A stretch of DNA of 64,000 nt from Viscum album (GCA_963277665.1 OY728137.1:1172632670-1172696669); one strand, 5' to 3'. Numbered from the stretch's first letter, positions 11,790-24,450 are shown. Numbers and translations: made by a program. The notes: generated by a model not told the origin, from the sequence alone.

Positions 11790-12844
11790 GCATAAGCTTC
11801 TCCCTGATCCCTTGGCCTTCTCTGTTGCATATTTCCTTGACATTTTGGAAAATCATTAGCATAGTGTCCCATCTCCCGATAACAATAGCATTGAACATCA
11901 TTGGCTTCCTTCTTCCGTTTGCAGTGACCAGAAAGATGGCCTTTCTGGCCACATTTCTAGCATACACCATTTCCTTTTAAGCATGCACCAGGGTGTTTCT
12001 TTCCACAATTTTCACATGGTGGAAACTAAACTCTTCCCTTCTTCCCTGTTTCCTTATTTCCTTTCCCAGGGTTTTCAGCATCCCTCTTCTTTTCTTGCTT
12101 TCCCTTAATGTCAAAAGACTTAGAGAATTCATTTTCTATCTTGATGTCACATGAAACTATATCCTCATATGATGAAAAGCTTTGGGAGACCAGTGCCCGC
12201 CAGAGGAATGGATTTAGGCCATTAAAGAATCGATAAATTTTTCTCCTTTGAATTCTTATGTAGTCTATAGCACATCTTGATAATATTGTGATTTTAGCTT
12301 CGTACCTTGAAACATTATCATCTTCCTTCTTCCTCATATTCATGAATTTTCTCTCCATATCTTCCCACTACTCACGAGGGAAATATTTTTCTAAGAAGAT
12401 TTCTCTAAAATCACTCCATTCCATCTCTTCTATCTCTCAATCCTCTTTTGTGTTTTGGATTAAGGACCACCACTGATCTGCATCTCCCGATAGACGATAG
12501 ACTTCCATAACAACCTTCCCTCTTTCATTACATCCCAAAGTGAGGAATATCTTCTCAAGGGAACATATCCACAACTCTGCTACAGACAGGTTTGTAGTCC
12601 CATTGAATGATGGTGGCTGTTGTCGCATAAAGAGATCTAGCATGGCTCCTCTACATGGTGGATCCAGATGCTCCATACGGGTGAGGTTATTATTCATAAC
12701 CTGAGTAAGTTATCCCAGTATAGTTATGAGTTTCTCAGCACCAGTTACAGCACCAGAGCCAACATCATTATCTTGTGTCGGAGGAAAATCTTTATCGGGG
12801 ACATGTGCATTCGTGCGATTTACATTCCATTCACTATGCTCCAT
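11790..12844 (-). pseudogene. Element C: gag with zinc knuckles
   Basis: The start is taken at ATG 12842-12844 (MEHSEWNV), which precedes all gag similarity. Stops occur soon after. Blocks FMRQQPPSFNG, AELWICSLEKIF, DADQWWSLI and DIVSCDIKIENEF follow the gypsy capsid pattern. At 11860-12025 lie CENCGKKH, a CCHC knuckle (C-x2-C-x4-H-x4-C in KCGQKGHLSGHC), then CYCYREMGHY. The knuckle has a TAG stop at its second position (11957-11959). Gag would form the particle and bind RNA. Frame changes near 12020 and 12360 join what was one frame. Confidence 0.88.
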
Positions 12845-13329
12845 ATCTATATAATGGCATACACTATATTAGTATATAAATCATAATTTATAATCATAAC
12901 TTAAAAATACTCAGAAAAATTGAGACCCTACACATGGATAATCCCATATTCACAAAAATGGTATCATTGAGGAATATTTATATTAAACTCCTTCGTGATG
13001 GATTGTAAAGAAAATTGTAATTATCCTAAGCTTATCTCCCAGGAGTGTCGTAACCAAGAGTGCAGCAATTCCCATTATCATGCACTAATTCTCGTTCGAT
13101 ACTAGCTCATAGCGGTGTTTTCGGGTTTTACCCCTAGATACATCTTTGCTAGAGCTGCCTCTACCTTCTCATTTCCAGACATAGATATATTTCTTGAATA
13201 ATCCACATAATCTATTCCTTACCAAAATACAAGGAAGTTCTTGTATGTTTATCCTCAAAGACAAACTTAGGGACTCTTCCATAATTCTACGTTTTCTAAA
13301 TCTAGTTTCCAAGTATTCTACTAAACTTC
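12845..13329 (-). other. Element C: untranslated leader
   Basis: About 485 bp between primer site and gag. I see no conserved coding pattern. It presumably carries packaging signals, which cannot be recognised here. Confidence 0.6.
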
Positions 13330-13340
13330 CTCTAATACCA
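13330..13340 (-). other. Element C: primer-binding site (initiator Met tRNA)
   Basis: On the - strand TGGTATTAGAG matches the plant initiator-methionine-tRNA end TGGTATCAGAG at 10 of 11 positions. It lies 2 bp inside the 5' LTR border. It primes minus-strand synthesis. Confidence 0.85.
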
Positions 13341-13342
13341 AC

Positions 13343-16300
13343 TGTAAGGACCCGAACCCAGTTGCCCAAAGCCAGTGCCTTATTTGATTATGTTGGCATA
13401 CATACAAGGAATACGAATCCAAAAATACTGAGTAGTTTAGTATTATTGGAAAAATGATACATACATAAGTTCACTATTACAACATGAAAGGAAATAAAAC
13501 ACTATTTTATTCCAATAGAAACATCACGTCTCCTAGATTATGCTTGAGAGTCATTCATAAATTACTTATTCATGTCCTCATAAAATGAAACATAAGAAAG
13601 GGGTGAGATCAAACACTCAGTAAGAGTAAGTAATAAAACGGAAGATAATATAAACATTAGACATGGTGAATAATTGAAAACATGTTCCTTTAATAATAAA
13701 CTTGAATCACAATATGGCAAGAATATGAGCTGAGTAAATAATGTCATAATAAAACATCATCATGGGTATTCTACTAGTCGAATAACCACATGAACTTTCA
13801 ATTACTAGCTTCATAATGAGGGAAGTACATATGCCGGACATCATAACCATATCGTCCAAGCCTCATGCTAAGACCATAAAATAATCATTTTGTCAAGGAC
13901 TCGTGCCAAAACCATAGTTTGTCTCATGAGACCTAAAGATGCATCGAGGGGATATAGTGGGCCCCAACCATCACATAATAAGTCCAATGCATTCCTCATA
14001 TGATTGGGGATCAATATAAACAACATATACATTCATATTCAAACTATCATATGAAATGTAACTAACTGTCACCAATTATTGAACATAAACACTAGCTATT
14101 CAGAATAATATGATGAATGATTTTAGGGTAGATCATAGACAATAAATTTAGTCATAAACCTTTAAATAAAATATGGTATATGACTTAATAGATAATTAAA
14201 CCCAATAATACCATGGAATCAACAAGAGCATTGAACGAAAATACTCTTATAAAATCATTAAGCAATTTTGAGATAAATACTCATTTATTTTGAAAAGAAT
14301 AGTTCTTTTGGAAAATATGTGTGTAAGACCAATAAAATGAGTTTTTTTAGAAAGATAATGATTTCTAAAAATAGATTATAGAGTGCCCTTGTAAATAGAT
14401 ATGAATTGGAGAAATTCCCATGAATCGGGCTTTTTTTTAAACAATTTTGAAAGTTCATTTTAAAACATGTAACTATCCATAAAATAAGGATGGATTATGG
14501 TTTTTAAACATATATATTATAGTAACACATAATATATTATTAGTTCATAATAATACATAAGAATACCATTGAGTTAATTAGACAATGAAAGTATCCCGAC
14601 TGAAAAATGGATGTTCGGGTGGAAAAACCCTAACCTTAACTCTGAACGTGTTCCTCTCTTGAACTTAAGCTCATGGAAAACGAAATTATACTTGTTAATA
14701 ACTTACTTAAGAACCTATTAAACATTTATTTAGTTTACCATAATTCTGTTTAGTTCATTTATGTATTTATTGATAAGTTATTGTATTGAATTTCATCATT
14801 TTTGAGTGTTTGTTTCCTTTATTTTCATATTCGGTTCACTAGTTTTTAAGTAATGAAGTTCATGTGGAATGGTTGTAAATATCCAAGATTGGAATTATAT
14901 ATTATTTATGAACATAAATAATTGGTAACGGTCATTTCTATCATTTTTTTTATATGGAACGAGGATGAGTTATTAGATAACAACCACTACGATAATTCGG
15001 CGGTATTTGGAATATTATGAACTAGTTTTGTCATATAACTTAATTATATGTTCATATTCTGCTCCTAAATATTAAATAAGTTATAAAACATATATTATAG
15101 TATGTTTCAACCATTAATATTGTTTCATTACTAGTAATTAAGAAGAAATTGAAGAAAGAAACTTCATCGTCCTCGAAGGTTATAAATCAGAACCTCATGG
15201 ACGTCGATTTGGTTTATAAAAATTAATGGGATGGAGTAAGAAAATTTATGATGGTTCTTTAATTAACATGATATAAATCTAGTATATAGATTTTATTTAA
15301 GTTATCATGATAATTTGGATAGAGGATGTGAGGATAGAAAAATAAAAGAGATGACCTTGAAAATAAAAGAAAAGTTAAGAGATCCCTTATGAAAATTTGG
15401 TAGCCTAACGACGTCACTTAAAATTTCATAAAATCAAATGATGAGAACAAAAGGGAATCTCATCATATTGAAATAAAAATTAATTTAATAAGAATAACTA
15501 AAATAAAACCCCAACTTATGAGAAAGTAATTTCAAATAGCTAACATAAAAGAACTGTCGACTTAAAGAAGAGAATGAAGGATTCTCTTACGTTGTATAAT
15601 AACTCCTAGATCTTGAAGGATGGGACCTTGGGGGATTAGGGACACCTTGGGAGGACTCCTGGAGAGGGAACACCACTAGAGCTTCGAGGAAGAGGGATTT
15701 TGAATGAAAGAAAACGAATGGATGAGTGGGTATTTATAGATAAAGAGAGGTAATTTGTTAATAATTTCAAAGAGACTCCTCATTAGTGGTTTTTGCCAAA
15801 CCATGGGCTTTACCATGGTATTTTCCCATGGATTAATCCAATTGGGACACCTAATGTCATAAGTTACTATACACAAGTCTACCATACTTTTATATTGAAT
15901 TATTACATCATTATAATGTCATTAAACTACCAAAAACTAAAAATTGTATTTTTACTATTCATGAAAAATTCATGTATTTTAAAAAAAACCCAAAAATTCA
16001 CCCCTATAATTTTTCGACGTTTAGAATTAAAAAGTGAAATCCATTTTTGAAAAATAATTTTCTAAATATTATTAATTTAATTTTTCAATAATGTCATAGT
16101 TAATTCAAAAAATATCAATCTTGAAGTGCAATTAGTTTTATGTGACATTGAAAAATTAATTAAGATCCTATTATCATATTGCCTTAAGAAAATATAATAA
16201 TATTATTATTTAATATTAATAAGGTTCATATTTCTATTCATATTACAATTCATATTACTATTCATAATGGTATGTTACTATTCACCAAAAATCAAGTTTG

Positions 16301-16438
16301 TTCTATCAGACTCCAAATGACTTATTGAACACAACTCTAGATGACCATTTCTTGAAATTCAAAACATAGAAGAGACAAAGTTATGTTTAATGGATAGATT
16401 TCATTATATATTTATTTTCAAAACCTTGGGTTGTTATA
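13343..16438 (-). repeat. Element C: 5' LTR
   Basis: 3096 bp, matching 5219-8329. It starts TGTAAGGACCCGAA and ends TGTTATA, one base from the canonical TGTTACA. It still has an intact TATA box at 15731-15740. Compared with the 3' LTR it has a loss of about 30 bp near 14330. Confidence 0.9.
15731..15740 (-). promoter_or_regulatory. Element C 5' LTR: TATA box
   Basis: Read on the - strand this is TCTATAAATA, followed by CCCACTCATCC. It is a strong plant TATA match. The same position in the 3' LTR has TCTACAAATA. It would drive the genomic transcript, starting roughly 30 bp downstream, near 15700. Confidence 0.6.
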
Positions 16439-16443
16439 GGAGC
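16439..16443. repeat. Target-site duplication of element C, right copy
   Basis: GGAGC, pairing with GGAAC at 5214-5218. It marks the point where the interrupted LTR of B resumes. Confidence 0.65.
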
Positions 16444-17057
16444 ATAGTGAATGGAGTTTTTTATATCACATACCTTGATTCATGATCAAAAAATTTATTA
16501 GATCTACTGAAATCTAGCTTGGTAGGTGAAATAAATATTAAGTAAGGCTGAAGGAGTATCGAGGTTCTAGGGGGTTTATATAGAAATATTAATGGGTCAT
16601 AATAGATAATAAATGATAGTTAAAGTGTATTTTTAGATAAAAAATTCACACATGAAGAGTTTGGGAACGCTATATGGAAAACCATATTCTAACCATGTGA
16701 GGAATTTTACCACTCCTGGGAACCTACATTGTTGGGGTGCATGATTTTCAAACATTTTTCTTGTCCAATGGACGTTTTCATGTGGATTTTTAGGAAAGGA
16801 TGCTTATTTTTTCAAACTATGTTTCTTAACCATGTACCTCCCCTTGAGAGACTTTTAAAAGGTACATGATTTCTATGAGAATCTTCATGTTTTTTACAAA
16901 AAATACTCAAATAATAAACATTCAAAAAGGAATCTAAAACTCCCTAAACCCCATCGGAAACTCTCAAAATATAGAATAATCAATTCATAGATCAAAAACT
17001 CATGAATAAAGGATGAAATTAAATCATAATTCATATGAAAAATTCATTACCATTACA
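16444..17057 (-). repeat. Element B: 3' LTR, second part
   Basis: This resumes the LTR cut at 5218. It matches 46000-46614, for example around AACCATGTGAGGAATT (16700) and the shared tail GAAATTAAATCA. It ends in ATTACA at 17057, directly before the purine tract of B. It shows that C landed inside B. Confidence 0.8.
16575..16583 (-). promoter_or_regulatory. Element B 3' LTR: TATA-like box
   Basis: The - strand reads CTATATAAA followed by CCCCCTAG. The equivalent site in the 5' LTR (near 46105) reads CTATAGGAA, so only this copy keeps the box. Confidence 0.4.
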
Positions 17058-17230
17058 ATATCTCCCTCTAATTACTTTTTATTCTTGAGAATCATTTCTA
17101 GTCATCTAGCTCGAAAACTCAAGACACTAAGCCAAACATCTACCGCTAACTCCCATTCCTCCTCCTATATCTATCTATGACACCATTAGATTAAAAACAG
17201 TTGAATCTTCATCCACCATAATACCTTCTC
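17058..17230 (-). pseudogene. Element B: purine tract and chromodomain-like tail
   Basis: Next to the LTR, the - strand reads TTAGAGGGAGATATT, a purine-rich tract. Upstream in sense, the frame reads EEEWELAVDVW, resembling the EEATWE end of the chromodomain-like segment in C and F. The decay is heavy, and only position plus this short block support the call. Confidence 0.5.
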
Positions 17231-17799
17231 ACTTTGGTCTACAATCCAAACCTAGTATTCCACATACAATGCATTATGATCCAACTCAACATCTGCAAAG
17301 TTGATGACAAGTGTGGTATCGGGAATGTACCTTCAGATCTAAGGTACATGAGACTCATTGTGAAAACATCAATAGTGAAAATAATGCTCAATAATTTAAT
17401 CCAAAATACTAATACACTTATAAATTTGGAATAGTCTTAAGAAACTTAAAGCTAGTTTTCCTTGTTTATGTAAATATTTATTCCCTATTTAATGAGTCAC
17501 CTACAATAAGACATTATCTCTAATAGAAAAATCTAAGGCTTGTCTCCACCTATCTTTATATTATTGTTTTCTTTATTTGAGAAGTTATAAACTAATTCCT
17601 GATCAGTTACACTCTCTTAGAGGTCTCTTAAACCATCCTCATCCCTAATGTAGCTACCTCACCACCTTATTCCAACAAATCCATGAATGATATAGCTTTT
17701 AATATAGATCTTAAAAATTTTTCCTTATGAATACAAGACTGAATTATGTTTTTGTATGAAAATTCAACCAATGTCATGTGCTAATATCATGATACAAAA

Positions 17800-18310
17800 A
17801 AATTTAGGATTCAATCCTGAAGCATATCCTAAATGATCTGAATTTTCCACTCTGATTGAACATCATTTTGAAGATGATACATTTTATTCAGTTTCAAGTG
17901 AATTCCAAAACCCTTCTGTAATACCATCAAAAACCATGACATGAAAAATATGTTTCTATAATATAAAAATCTCATTATTTCTCTATGATATCATAAAATA
18001 TTCCACATGTATAGGTTTTCAACCTCATCTAGTAAATGAGTCCATATATCTATAAAAAATGTGAAATTCTCATCAATCGATAAAGAATCACCCAAATAGT
18101 GTCTGAAATCCTTAAGGTTCGGGGTAACCCTATAACATAGTCCATCTTGAGTCCCTACCATTTCAACATTGGAACTAAAATATTCTAAATCAAACCACCT
18201 AGATTCTGGTTCTTGGCCATTACACTCTGAATGGTAAGGCATCGGGAAATTAATCCAACAATTTCATTCATCATTCTTAGTCACCAGAACTGTCGCCTAA
18301 AGACATGTAA
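17800..18310 (-). pseudogene. Element B: integrase core remnant
   Basis: In shifting frames the - strand keeps EIVGLISRCLTIQ (zinc-finger end, last Cys replaced by Ile), an MLKW block for PEWKW, YVIGLPRTLR, and TIWVILYRLMRISHFL. In the last block the family reads WVIVDRLTKSAHFL, so the first catalytic Asp is Tyr. Near 17830-17870 it keeps QSEWKIQ with DMLQ after it, which is the catalytic Glu block. The uninterrupted frame at 17991-18242 is mostly in another phase from these blocks, so its length is accidental. Confidence 0.75.
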
Positions 18311-18639
18311 TATATTTTCCACTATAGGATTCACCTATAACATTAACTTTTGTAAATACAATATCATATATTCCCTAAAAGAAGAAGGTACTACAAGTAT
18401 CCCATGTTTTATGATTATTTTATCTTCATCCAACGAGCTCTATGGTATCAAGTCACCACCTATAAGTTATTACCTCATCACAATGTTCTTGGTGTTGAAT
18501 TCGTGACAATTCATCACCTGGTCCACTAAGGATGCTATAATATATAATGGGGAACATGTCATTGATCCTTGTTCCTCAAAAATTTCCATCCTATAATCAT
18601 CCAACAAGGTCAATAGGAACCATCGTTCCTCCTAAATTC

Positions 18640-19000
18640 ATTCACCACGTTCCTAAGATACCTCCATCTTAGGGCAAAGAGCATTTAAAACGACGTTACA
18701 TTTACTTAGTTTATAGTCCATCTAAAATTTTAACATTTATAGTTACTCTAACAAATGCATCTTCCGCAAATTCAGTTCCCACTATGAGTAGATATAATAT
18801 AAGATCTTGTGATCTGTTTAAAAAATAATCCTCTTGGTAAAGAGATAGTTTCACCAATACTTTAAATCATGCTCTAAGGATAATAGATCATAGTCATGTG
18901 TAGGATAGTTATGTTCATGGAGAAATAGTTAATGTGACCCGTTATATACAACCCGCACTCTCTACACCAATAATTTCCCAAAACTAACTCTTGGTGTATC
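18640..19000 (-). pseudogene. Element B: RNase H remnant
   Basis: Blocks EHNYPTHDYDLLSLEHDLK, YWxNYLF, TDHKILYYI and LNLRK appear in order on the - strand. They match the [15 protein letters not shown] and TDHKSLKYI blocks of related elements. The catalytic Asp in SDAS is not clear. Stops are frequent. Confidence 0.7.
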
Positions 19001-19049
19001 ATAACATATGGCATATCCAATTCATTGATCAGGAAAAATCAACACATGA

Positions 19050-19761
19050 TACATATCCGACATCATCTTAGACTCAATAAAACCCTCCTCAAACTAGTCT
19101 ATCCATTGAATTACCATCCCTTTATTTATCTGTGTAGTGATGGGTTTTGATAAATACGATATGTCTTGGATAAAACATTGATAATGTCCCACTAAACCCA
19201 AAAATATATTGGTATCAAACATGTTTTTATGTGATTTATAGGACATTACCACCTATAATTTATCTATTTCCACTGATATTCTAGACTCAGAGACCACATG
19301 CCTCAAGAACTACAGCTTCTGATTCCGTATTTGAAACTTAAAAAACATGGTATAAATCTAATTATCTAAAAGTGAACTCATGACTAACACAAGATGTCTC
19401 GAATAATGCTATAGTATCAATGAATAAAGGAGGATATCTTCAATGAACACCATGATGGTTGGGTCAAGGTTTGGGTTGAAGAAATTGTTCATGAGATCTA
19501 TGAACACTTTCAGTGCATTCATGAGTCCAAATGACAACATTGAGTACTCATGTATCACTTAATTTGTCTTAAACAATATCTTCAAAATCTACTCATCTCT
19601 AACCTAAAATTGGTGATAACTCACTTAGAGATCAATCTTAGAGAACCATTGGGATCTCCACAACTGAATAAAGATATTTTCAATCCTGAAAAAATCATAC
19701 CTATTTTTCTTAGTAAAATTATTCAATTTATGGTAATCTATGAATAGTGACATGCATCTAT
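19050..19761 (-). pseudogene. Element B: reverse transcriptase, downstream part
   Basis: The - strand shows MSLFIDYHKLN, WRSQWFSKIDL, VSYHQF, SFGLMNALKVFIDLMN and then FIEDILLYS. The family form of the last is FIDDILVYS, so the first Asp is Glu. Near 19160 comes FLGLVGHYQCFIQDIS, the block after the palm. The upstream part of the domain is at 41644-41830, on the far side of element D. Frameshifts separate most blocks. Confidence 0.78.
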
Positions 19762-21236
19762 TGTGGGGTGTAGAAAAAGTAATTTATATCCACCTTAGGG
19801 GTGTGCTAATAGTATTAACCAATGTTATATCCAGAGATAATTTTTCAAATCTAGTTGTCATGAATGAAAATGTAAATAAGAGATCATGAATTTCATTGAT
19901 ATAAAGCATAGAAAATTGGGTTGAGAAATTCAAATGAGAGGAAAGTGATTGGGTTTAGGTTAGGTTTTAACCTGGTAATTCAATCGTGGTCCTTAATAAA
20001 AAAATTTATTTTTCTACATTTGATTAAATGAATGGAGTAACAATCATTTCATTTTTATTCACCCTTGAATAGGATATATAAAGATTATAATAATCATAAA
20101 CAATTTCCTTTCTTGGATTATTCTCCTTCAAATTTTTGAAATTCATAATGATCCTTCATTGAATTATTTATCCAACACAAAATATGGTATTGAAATTCCC
20201 AAACACTCAAATCAGTCCACTGTTTCTTTCTCACATGATTTCAAGTAACTAAACACTTATCAACAAAATTTTAGATCAACCAAATGGTGCGATCCAAAAC
20301 CAAGAGGAGGGCTAATATAACTCCTAATCAAAGTAACATAAAACATCAAAATTTAATAAAAATACTATCATATTTAATTTATATTCAAAAAACTCAAATT
20401 GAAATACATTCAATAAATAATAAAATAATTGTTATTTTTATTACAATTAGGGATCAAGAAACCAAAAGAATACCCCTCCCCTTCACCCAACTAAAAGAGA
20501 CTTATACCTATACATTTAAGTGGGGTCACTGAAGCAATAGGATCAAATAACATGGTATTGATATTTTAAATGAGAATAAAAAATCAAAAGTAATGGAGTG
20601 TAAATTGTATGCTCCTTATACCCATGGTTCTCCCCCCTCTTCCAAACAACTCTTCTAGTGGGTATCCTCCTCCTTCAGTGTGTGATACCCTCCACAATTT
20701 CATGATCCCCCCTCTACTGAGTCTACATCTCCTTATATAGGAATTAATAACACTGCCTAGGTCTCCATTTCCTGTGCATTAATTCGATTCATCAGGTCAT
20801 TTTTTTAAACTTAAACTAAATATATCTTCCCTTGAGATCCACAATGGTCGTATCTCAAAAGGAAAAAAATTAATATATCTTTTGTTCCAAAACACTAACG
20901 TGGATAGATGTAATCAGCATAAATAGTGTGGAAGGGTAGTGAAGCCTCTTGCATGGGCTTTTATGGGCTCTCATGGTCTTTCATTGGCTCATGCGGTGAT
21001 GTGGAAATGGTGATCAGTAGAAAAGAATCATGGTGGCGCGGCAGAGGTCTTCCTCTAATCATCATGCCTTCACAGTGGGTGTAGGGTTCTTATTATGTCA
21101 TGCATGGCCTCAGTCATGTTTGAAAGGATAACATGATGGTCAATCGAATCCTATATATGATTTATGGAGACCTCAAGCTTCCGAATAGGTGACCAGATCA
21201 TGTATGAGCTTATATACGCATTATCAATGGTTGATT
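19762..21236 (-). repeat. Element D: 3' LTR, first part
   Basis: Homologous to 39439-40910. It includes matching blocks around GTGATGTGGAAATGGTGA (20998) and GTGATGTGGAAGTGGTGA (40671), and around the C-rich stretch near 20470 and 40150. Element E is inserted at 21237. Confidence 0.8.
20731..20741 (-). promoter_or_regulatory. Element D 3' LTR: TATA box
   Basis: The - strand reads CCTATATAAGG. The aligned site in the 5' LTR (about 40407-40417) reads as a run of CATATATATGG. Both are usable TATA boxes about 980 bp from the interior-distal end of the LTR. Confidence 0.45.
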
Positions 21237-23175
21237 TGTAACGTCCTAGTTTTGGAAGCCACCAAGAGGTGCCTCGTACCCGGTTGATGACATGGCCTCA
21301 AGCACATTTCCTCTAATGCCATTGGGTGTAAACTATTAGTGAGGGCTTTGGCTGTGATCTTGGGGAAACTATTCATTCATTGGCAGAGAAACATTGAGGA
21401 AGTAAACAAATGGCAAAAATAGAAGCAGTAATAATCCGAACAAAAGTAAATAGCGGAAGACTGGAAATAATAAACTGGACCACACATATATATATGAATG
21501 AAGAATGATAAATATGTCTAGTAAAGTATCCAAGAACATCACAATGATAGAATATAGTACTAAACCAAAGTACAAAAGAAAACAAGTAAACTCTTTAGCA
21601 TCGTAAGCCTCAGCTTGGTCCCAATCTCTCCAGCTCCTCAGCAATCAAGTACCTGAAGTAGAAGGGCGCTTGGCTTTATCTATACCTATAGCAATGTAAT
21701 CTGTTTGGACCCAAAAACATGGACTAAATATGGTGTGTGACTAAATCTTAGTAGGCAACCACCACAAGATCTGTGACAAAGAGTCAGTGAACATATGGTA
21801 GGCAGTAAGAAAATAAATGATGTAAACAAGGAAGTACCCATGGTAAAAAATTCACAATTTCAATGCATTCAGTATCATATAACTAGAAAAAGATAACAAA
21901 GCAGGTAATCATAGATAGGTAACCCTCTACGAAGTACTCATACCCTATCCCCTCTAATCTTACCTAGCAACACAAGAAACCCTCTGGGCAGTACACTCAA
22001 TCTAACCCCTCTGGTTCAGCTTTAGCATAGACTCTCTGAGGAAAAACTCACTGTCAATTCCTCCTATAGTCTTTTATCGGTAACTAGATGTGCTCTGGGG
22101 AAGCACTCAATGTCTATTCCCCATATGGCCCATGTCAAGGAACTAAAAACACTCTGAGGAATCACTCAAAGTCAATTCCCCATGTGGTCTTGCATCGTAA
22201 GTTATAAAGACACTCTGGAGAAGCCCTTATGTCCATTCTCTATATTGTCTATACACTAGGTTCTCACAGCCCTCTGTAAGTCAAGAAAGTATAGCAGTGC
22301 ATATTGGACAAAGTAAACCTCAAGAACTACTTGGATATCATTCTAAATCATATCAGCATATCATAACAATAACACCAACCTACATCTAGGCATGGGAAAC
22401 GAAACAACATCCTAACAGGCAAACTAGACCCTACGGTCAAAATAGGAAATCATGCATGGGAAAAAACATCCAATGCATAGAAATTAACTCTATTCACATC
22501 CAATTATTATCAAATCCATTATACAAGCATAAAAGGAAAACAATAGTTCTAAAATGGTAAACGTGCAATACCATGTTCTTGGGTATTGGTAATTTTTCAC
22601 ATAAAACTCAAAGACTTTTTACAGAAAGGCACAAACCACCTACCTTGACATTGGGAGATCTATATACTTGATTCTCAGGGAATGAATCACCTTATAATGG
22701 TGAAGATCTACAAAAACGTCTAAAACATTCAATAGAAGATAACTTGAGAAGGAGGAATTGGGAATCTAAGCTCAAGCAGAAAAAAGAGCTTACTGAGGTG
22801 ATCCCAATGCAATCGACGGCAGTCGAATCGGAGTTAGGATGCTTGGTTGGGGGCTCAAAGGAAAATCATGGTCGTAAGGGAGCTCTCAGCCGAACAAAAC
22901 CAAGAAGAAGATCATTCTAGAAAGTAGACGTTACCATAGTACGTTTAATGAAAAAAAAATTCATGGTGTGTACTTGCCTTCACCAGCCCTAGCATTAAGT
23001 AGTCTCCGAGTCACCAAACACGACCGTGTACAAGGCTGCTACACAGACAGCATATGTCTACCCTCGGTAACCGAGTACACAGCGTGTACATCAAAAATTT
23101 CCAAAAAACTCTTATTTTCTCAAAAACACCCTAAATGAAAAAACATACTTGAAAAAGAATATCTCTTTTCTTACA
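21237..23175 (-). repeat. Element E: 3' LTR
   Basis: 1939 bp, ending TCTTACA. It aligns with 29256-31248 throughout at roughly 85 percent by eye. A run of similar segments (CTCTGGGGAAGCACTCAA and variants, 22010-22270) forms a short internal repeat with a spacing near 60 bp. The U3 end (22960-23090) has three palindromes of the ACACGGCGTGT type. Confidence 0.9.
22010..22270. repeat. Internal tandem-like repeats in LTR of E
   Basis: Four to five diverged units of about 60 bp each contain CACTCTGGGGAAGCACTCAA-like, TCAATTCCCC-like and TGGTCTTGCATCG-like pieces. The same array is in the other LTR at 30045-30290. It looks like an amplified LTR segment; its function is unknown. Confidence 0.65.
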
Positions 23176-23177
23176 AA

Positions 23178-23189
23178 CTTCCCCCCTTT
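23178..23189 (-). other. Element E: polypurine tract
   Basis: The - strand reads AAAGGGGGGAAG, two bases from the LTR end. It is the clearest plus-strand primer site in the window. Confidence 0.85.
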
Positions 23190-24450
23190 AAGAAATTTGT
23201 CCCCGAATTTCCCTAGCAAGGTGGCGTAGAAGAAGAAACCCTGAATAGATTCGGCCACTGTTCTCGTACATCACCCTCCCTCTCCCAAGTCTCCTTCTGT
23301 ACTCACTCGTGCTGCCATAGCACTCATACTAAAATAACATACCGAACAAAGAGAACCTTCGTACATCAATCAACAATCCAGATAGGATTCTCCTCAAAGG
23401 ATTCATACATTTCAACTCAACCTCCTCAGGTTGGAAGTCATGAGACGGGTTTGAGAAGTAACGTTGAAGCTGAGAAACATGGAAGACGTCGTGCATAGAC
23501 CAGTACCTCTGAGGTAACTAAAACCGATAGGAAATCGGCCCAACTCTCTCGAAAACCTCAAATTCCCTGACACACCTTAGTGAAAGCATACCCTATCTCC
23601 TAATCCTTCTGTTTCCCAACCTCAGTGTGACACATAGGAAAAATGATCTCCAACCTTGAACTCTAGAGGTTGTCTCTGCTTATCAGCATAAGACTTCTAT
23701 CAATACTGTGCAGTATCCATCCTCCTCGGAATAAACTCTATCTACTTTGTGGTCTCTTAGAGAAGATGAGGTCCCAGCATAGCTACCTATCTTGCCTCCA
23801 TCCAACATAAGTGTGATCAGCATGGCCTACCATACAAAGCCTCATAAGGTACCATCTGAATAGTTTCTTGAAAACTACTTTTGTAGGAAAACTCCATAAG
23901 AGGAATATTCTTCTCCCAAAAACCTCCAAAATCCAAGATGCATACATGAAGAATGTCCTCAAGAACCTAAATCATACGCTTAGAGTGTCCATCTGTCTTG
24001 GGGTGGTATGCTGTACTCAAAAGTACCTATGTACTCAAGGCCTTCTATAATCCCTGCCAGACCTGAGAAGTAAAACAGGAATCCCTGTCTGAAACGATGG
24101 AGTGTGGAATGCCATGTAAACATACAATCTCTCGGATGTACAACCGTCCTAGGTCATCAACACTGAAGGTCTCCTTGATCGGCAAGAAGTGGGAAACCTT
24201 CGTGAGTCTATCAATGACAACCCAAACTGCATCATTCCCTTGAGGTGACCCCGGTAAACCTGTCATGAAATCCATCATGAAATCATTCCACTTCCACTCG
24301 AGAATGGGTAACTGCTGTAAAATCCCTACTGGTCTCTGATGCTCTGCATTCACCTACTGACAGGTGGAACACCTCATGACAAAACCAGCAACATCTATCT
24401 TTATACCAGGACACCAATACTAACAGTGTAGATCACGATACATCTTGGAG
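23190..24450 (-). pseudogene. Element E: integrase with chromodomain-like tail
   Basis: The piece 24045-24353 is open and reads [62 protein letters not shown]. The first two catalytic Asp residues (VVID, SDRD) are kept. The Glu block is lost in frameshifts near 23990. Later come VLWQHE and ETWEREGDVREQWPNLF (23250-23330), the chromodomain-like end. The element differs from C and F in sequence, but the layout is the same. Stops and shifts after 24045 leave it inactive. Confidence 0.85.

Larger units (their letters stand above)
5219..16438 (-). mobile_element. Element C: complete but dead Ty3/gypsy chromovirus with 3.1 kb LTRs
   Basis: This is a full-length element of about 11.2 kb. It has a 3' LTR (5219-8329), purine tract, a polyprotein region of about 4.5 kb (8330-12844), leader, primer site and 5' LTR (13343-16438). 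Both LTRs begin TGTAAGGACCCGA. The left one ends TGTTACA and the right one TGTTATA. The element is flanked by GGAAC/GGAGC. It is inserted in the left LTR of B. The LTRs look roughly 88-90 percent identical by eye, so C is younger than B. Confidence 0.92.

Noticed and set aside
19795..19830. Apparent reverse-transcriptase residues (TISTPLRW) continuing B's domain to the right of 19762
   Set aside because: The same sequence recurs at 39470-39500 as part of the long similarity between 19762 onward and 39439 onward, so it belongs to the LTR of D. The protein resemblance is chance.
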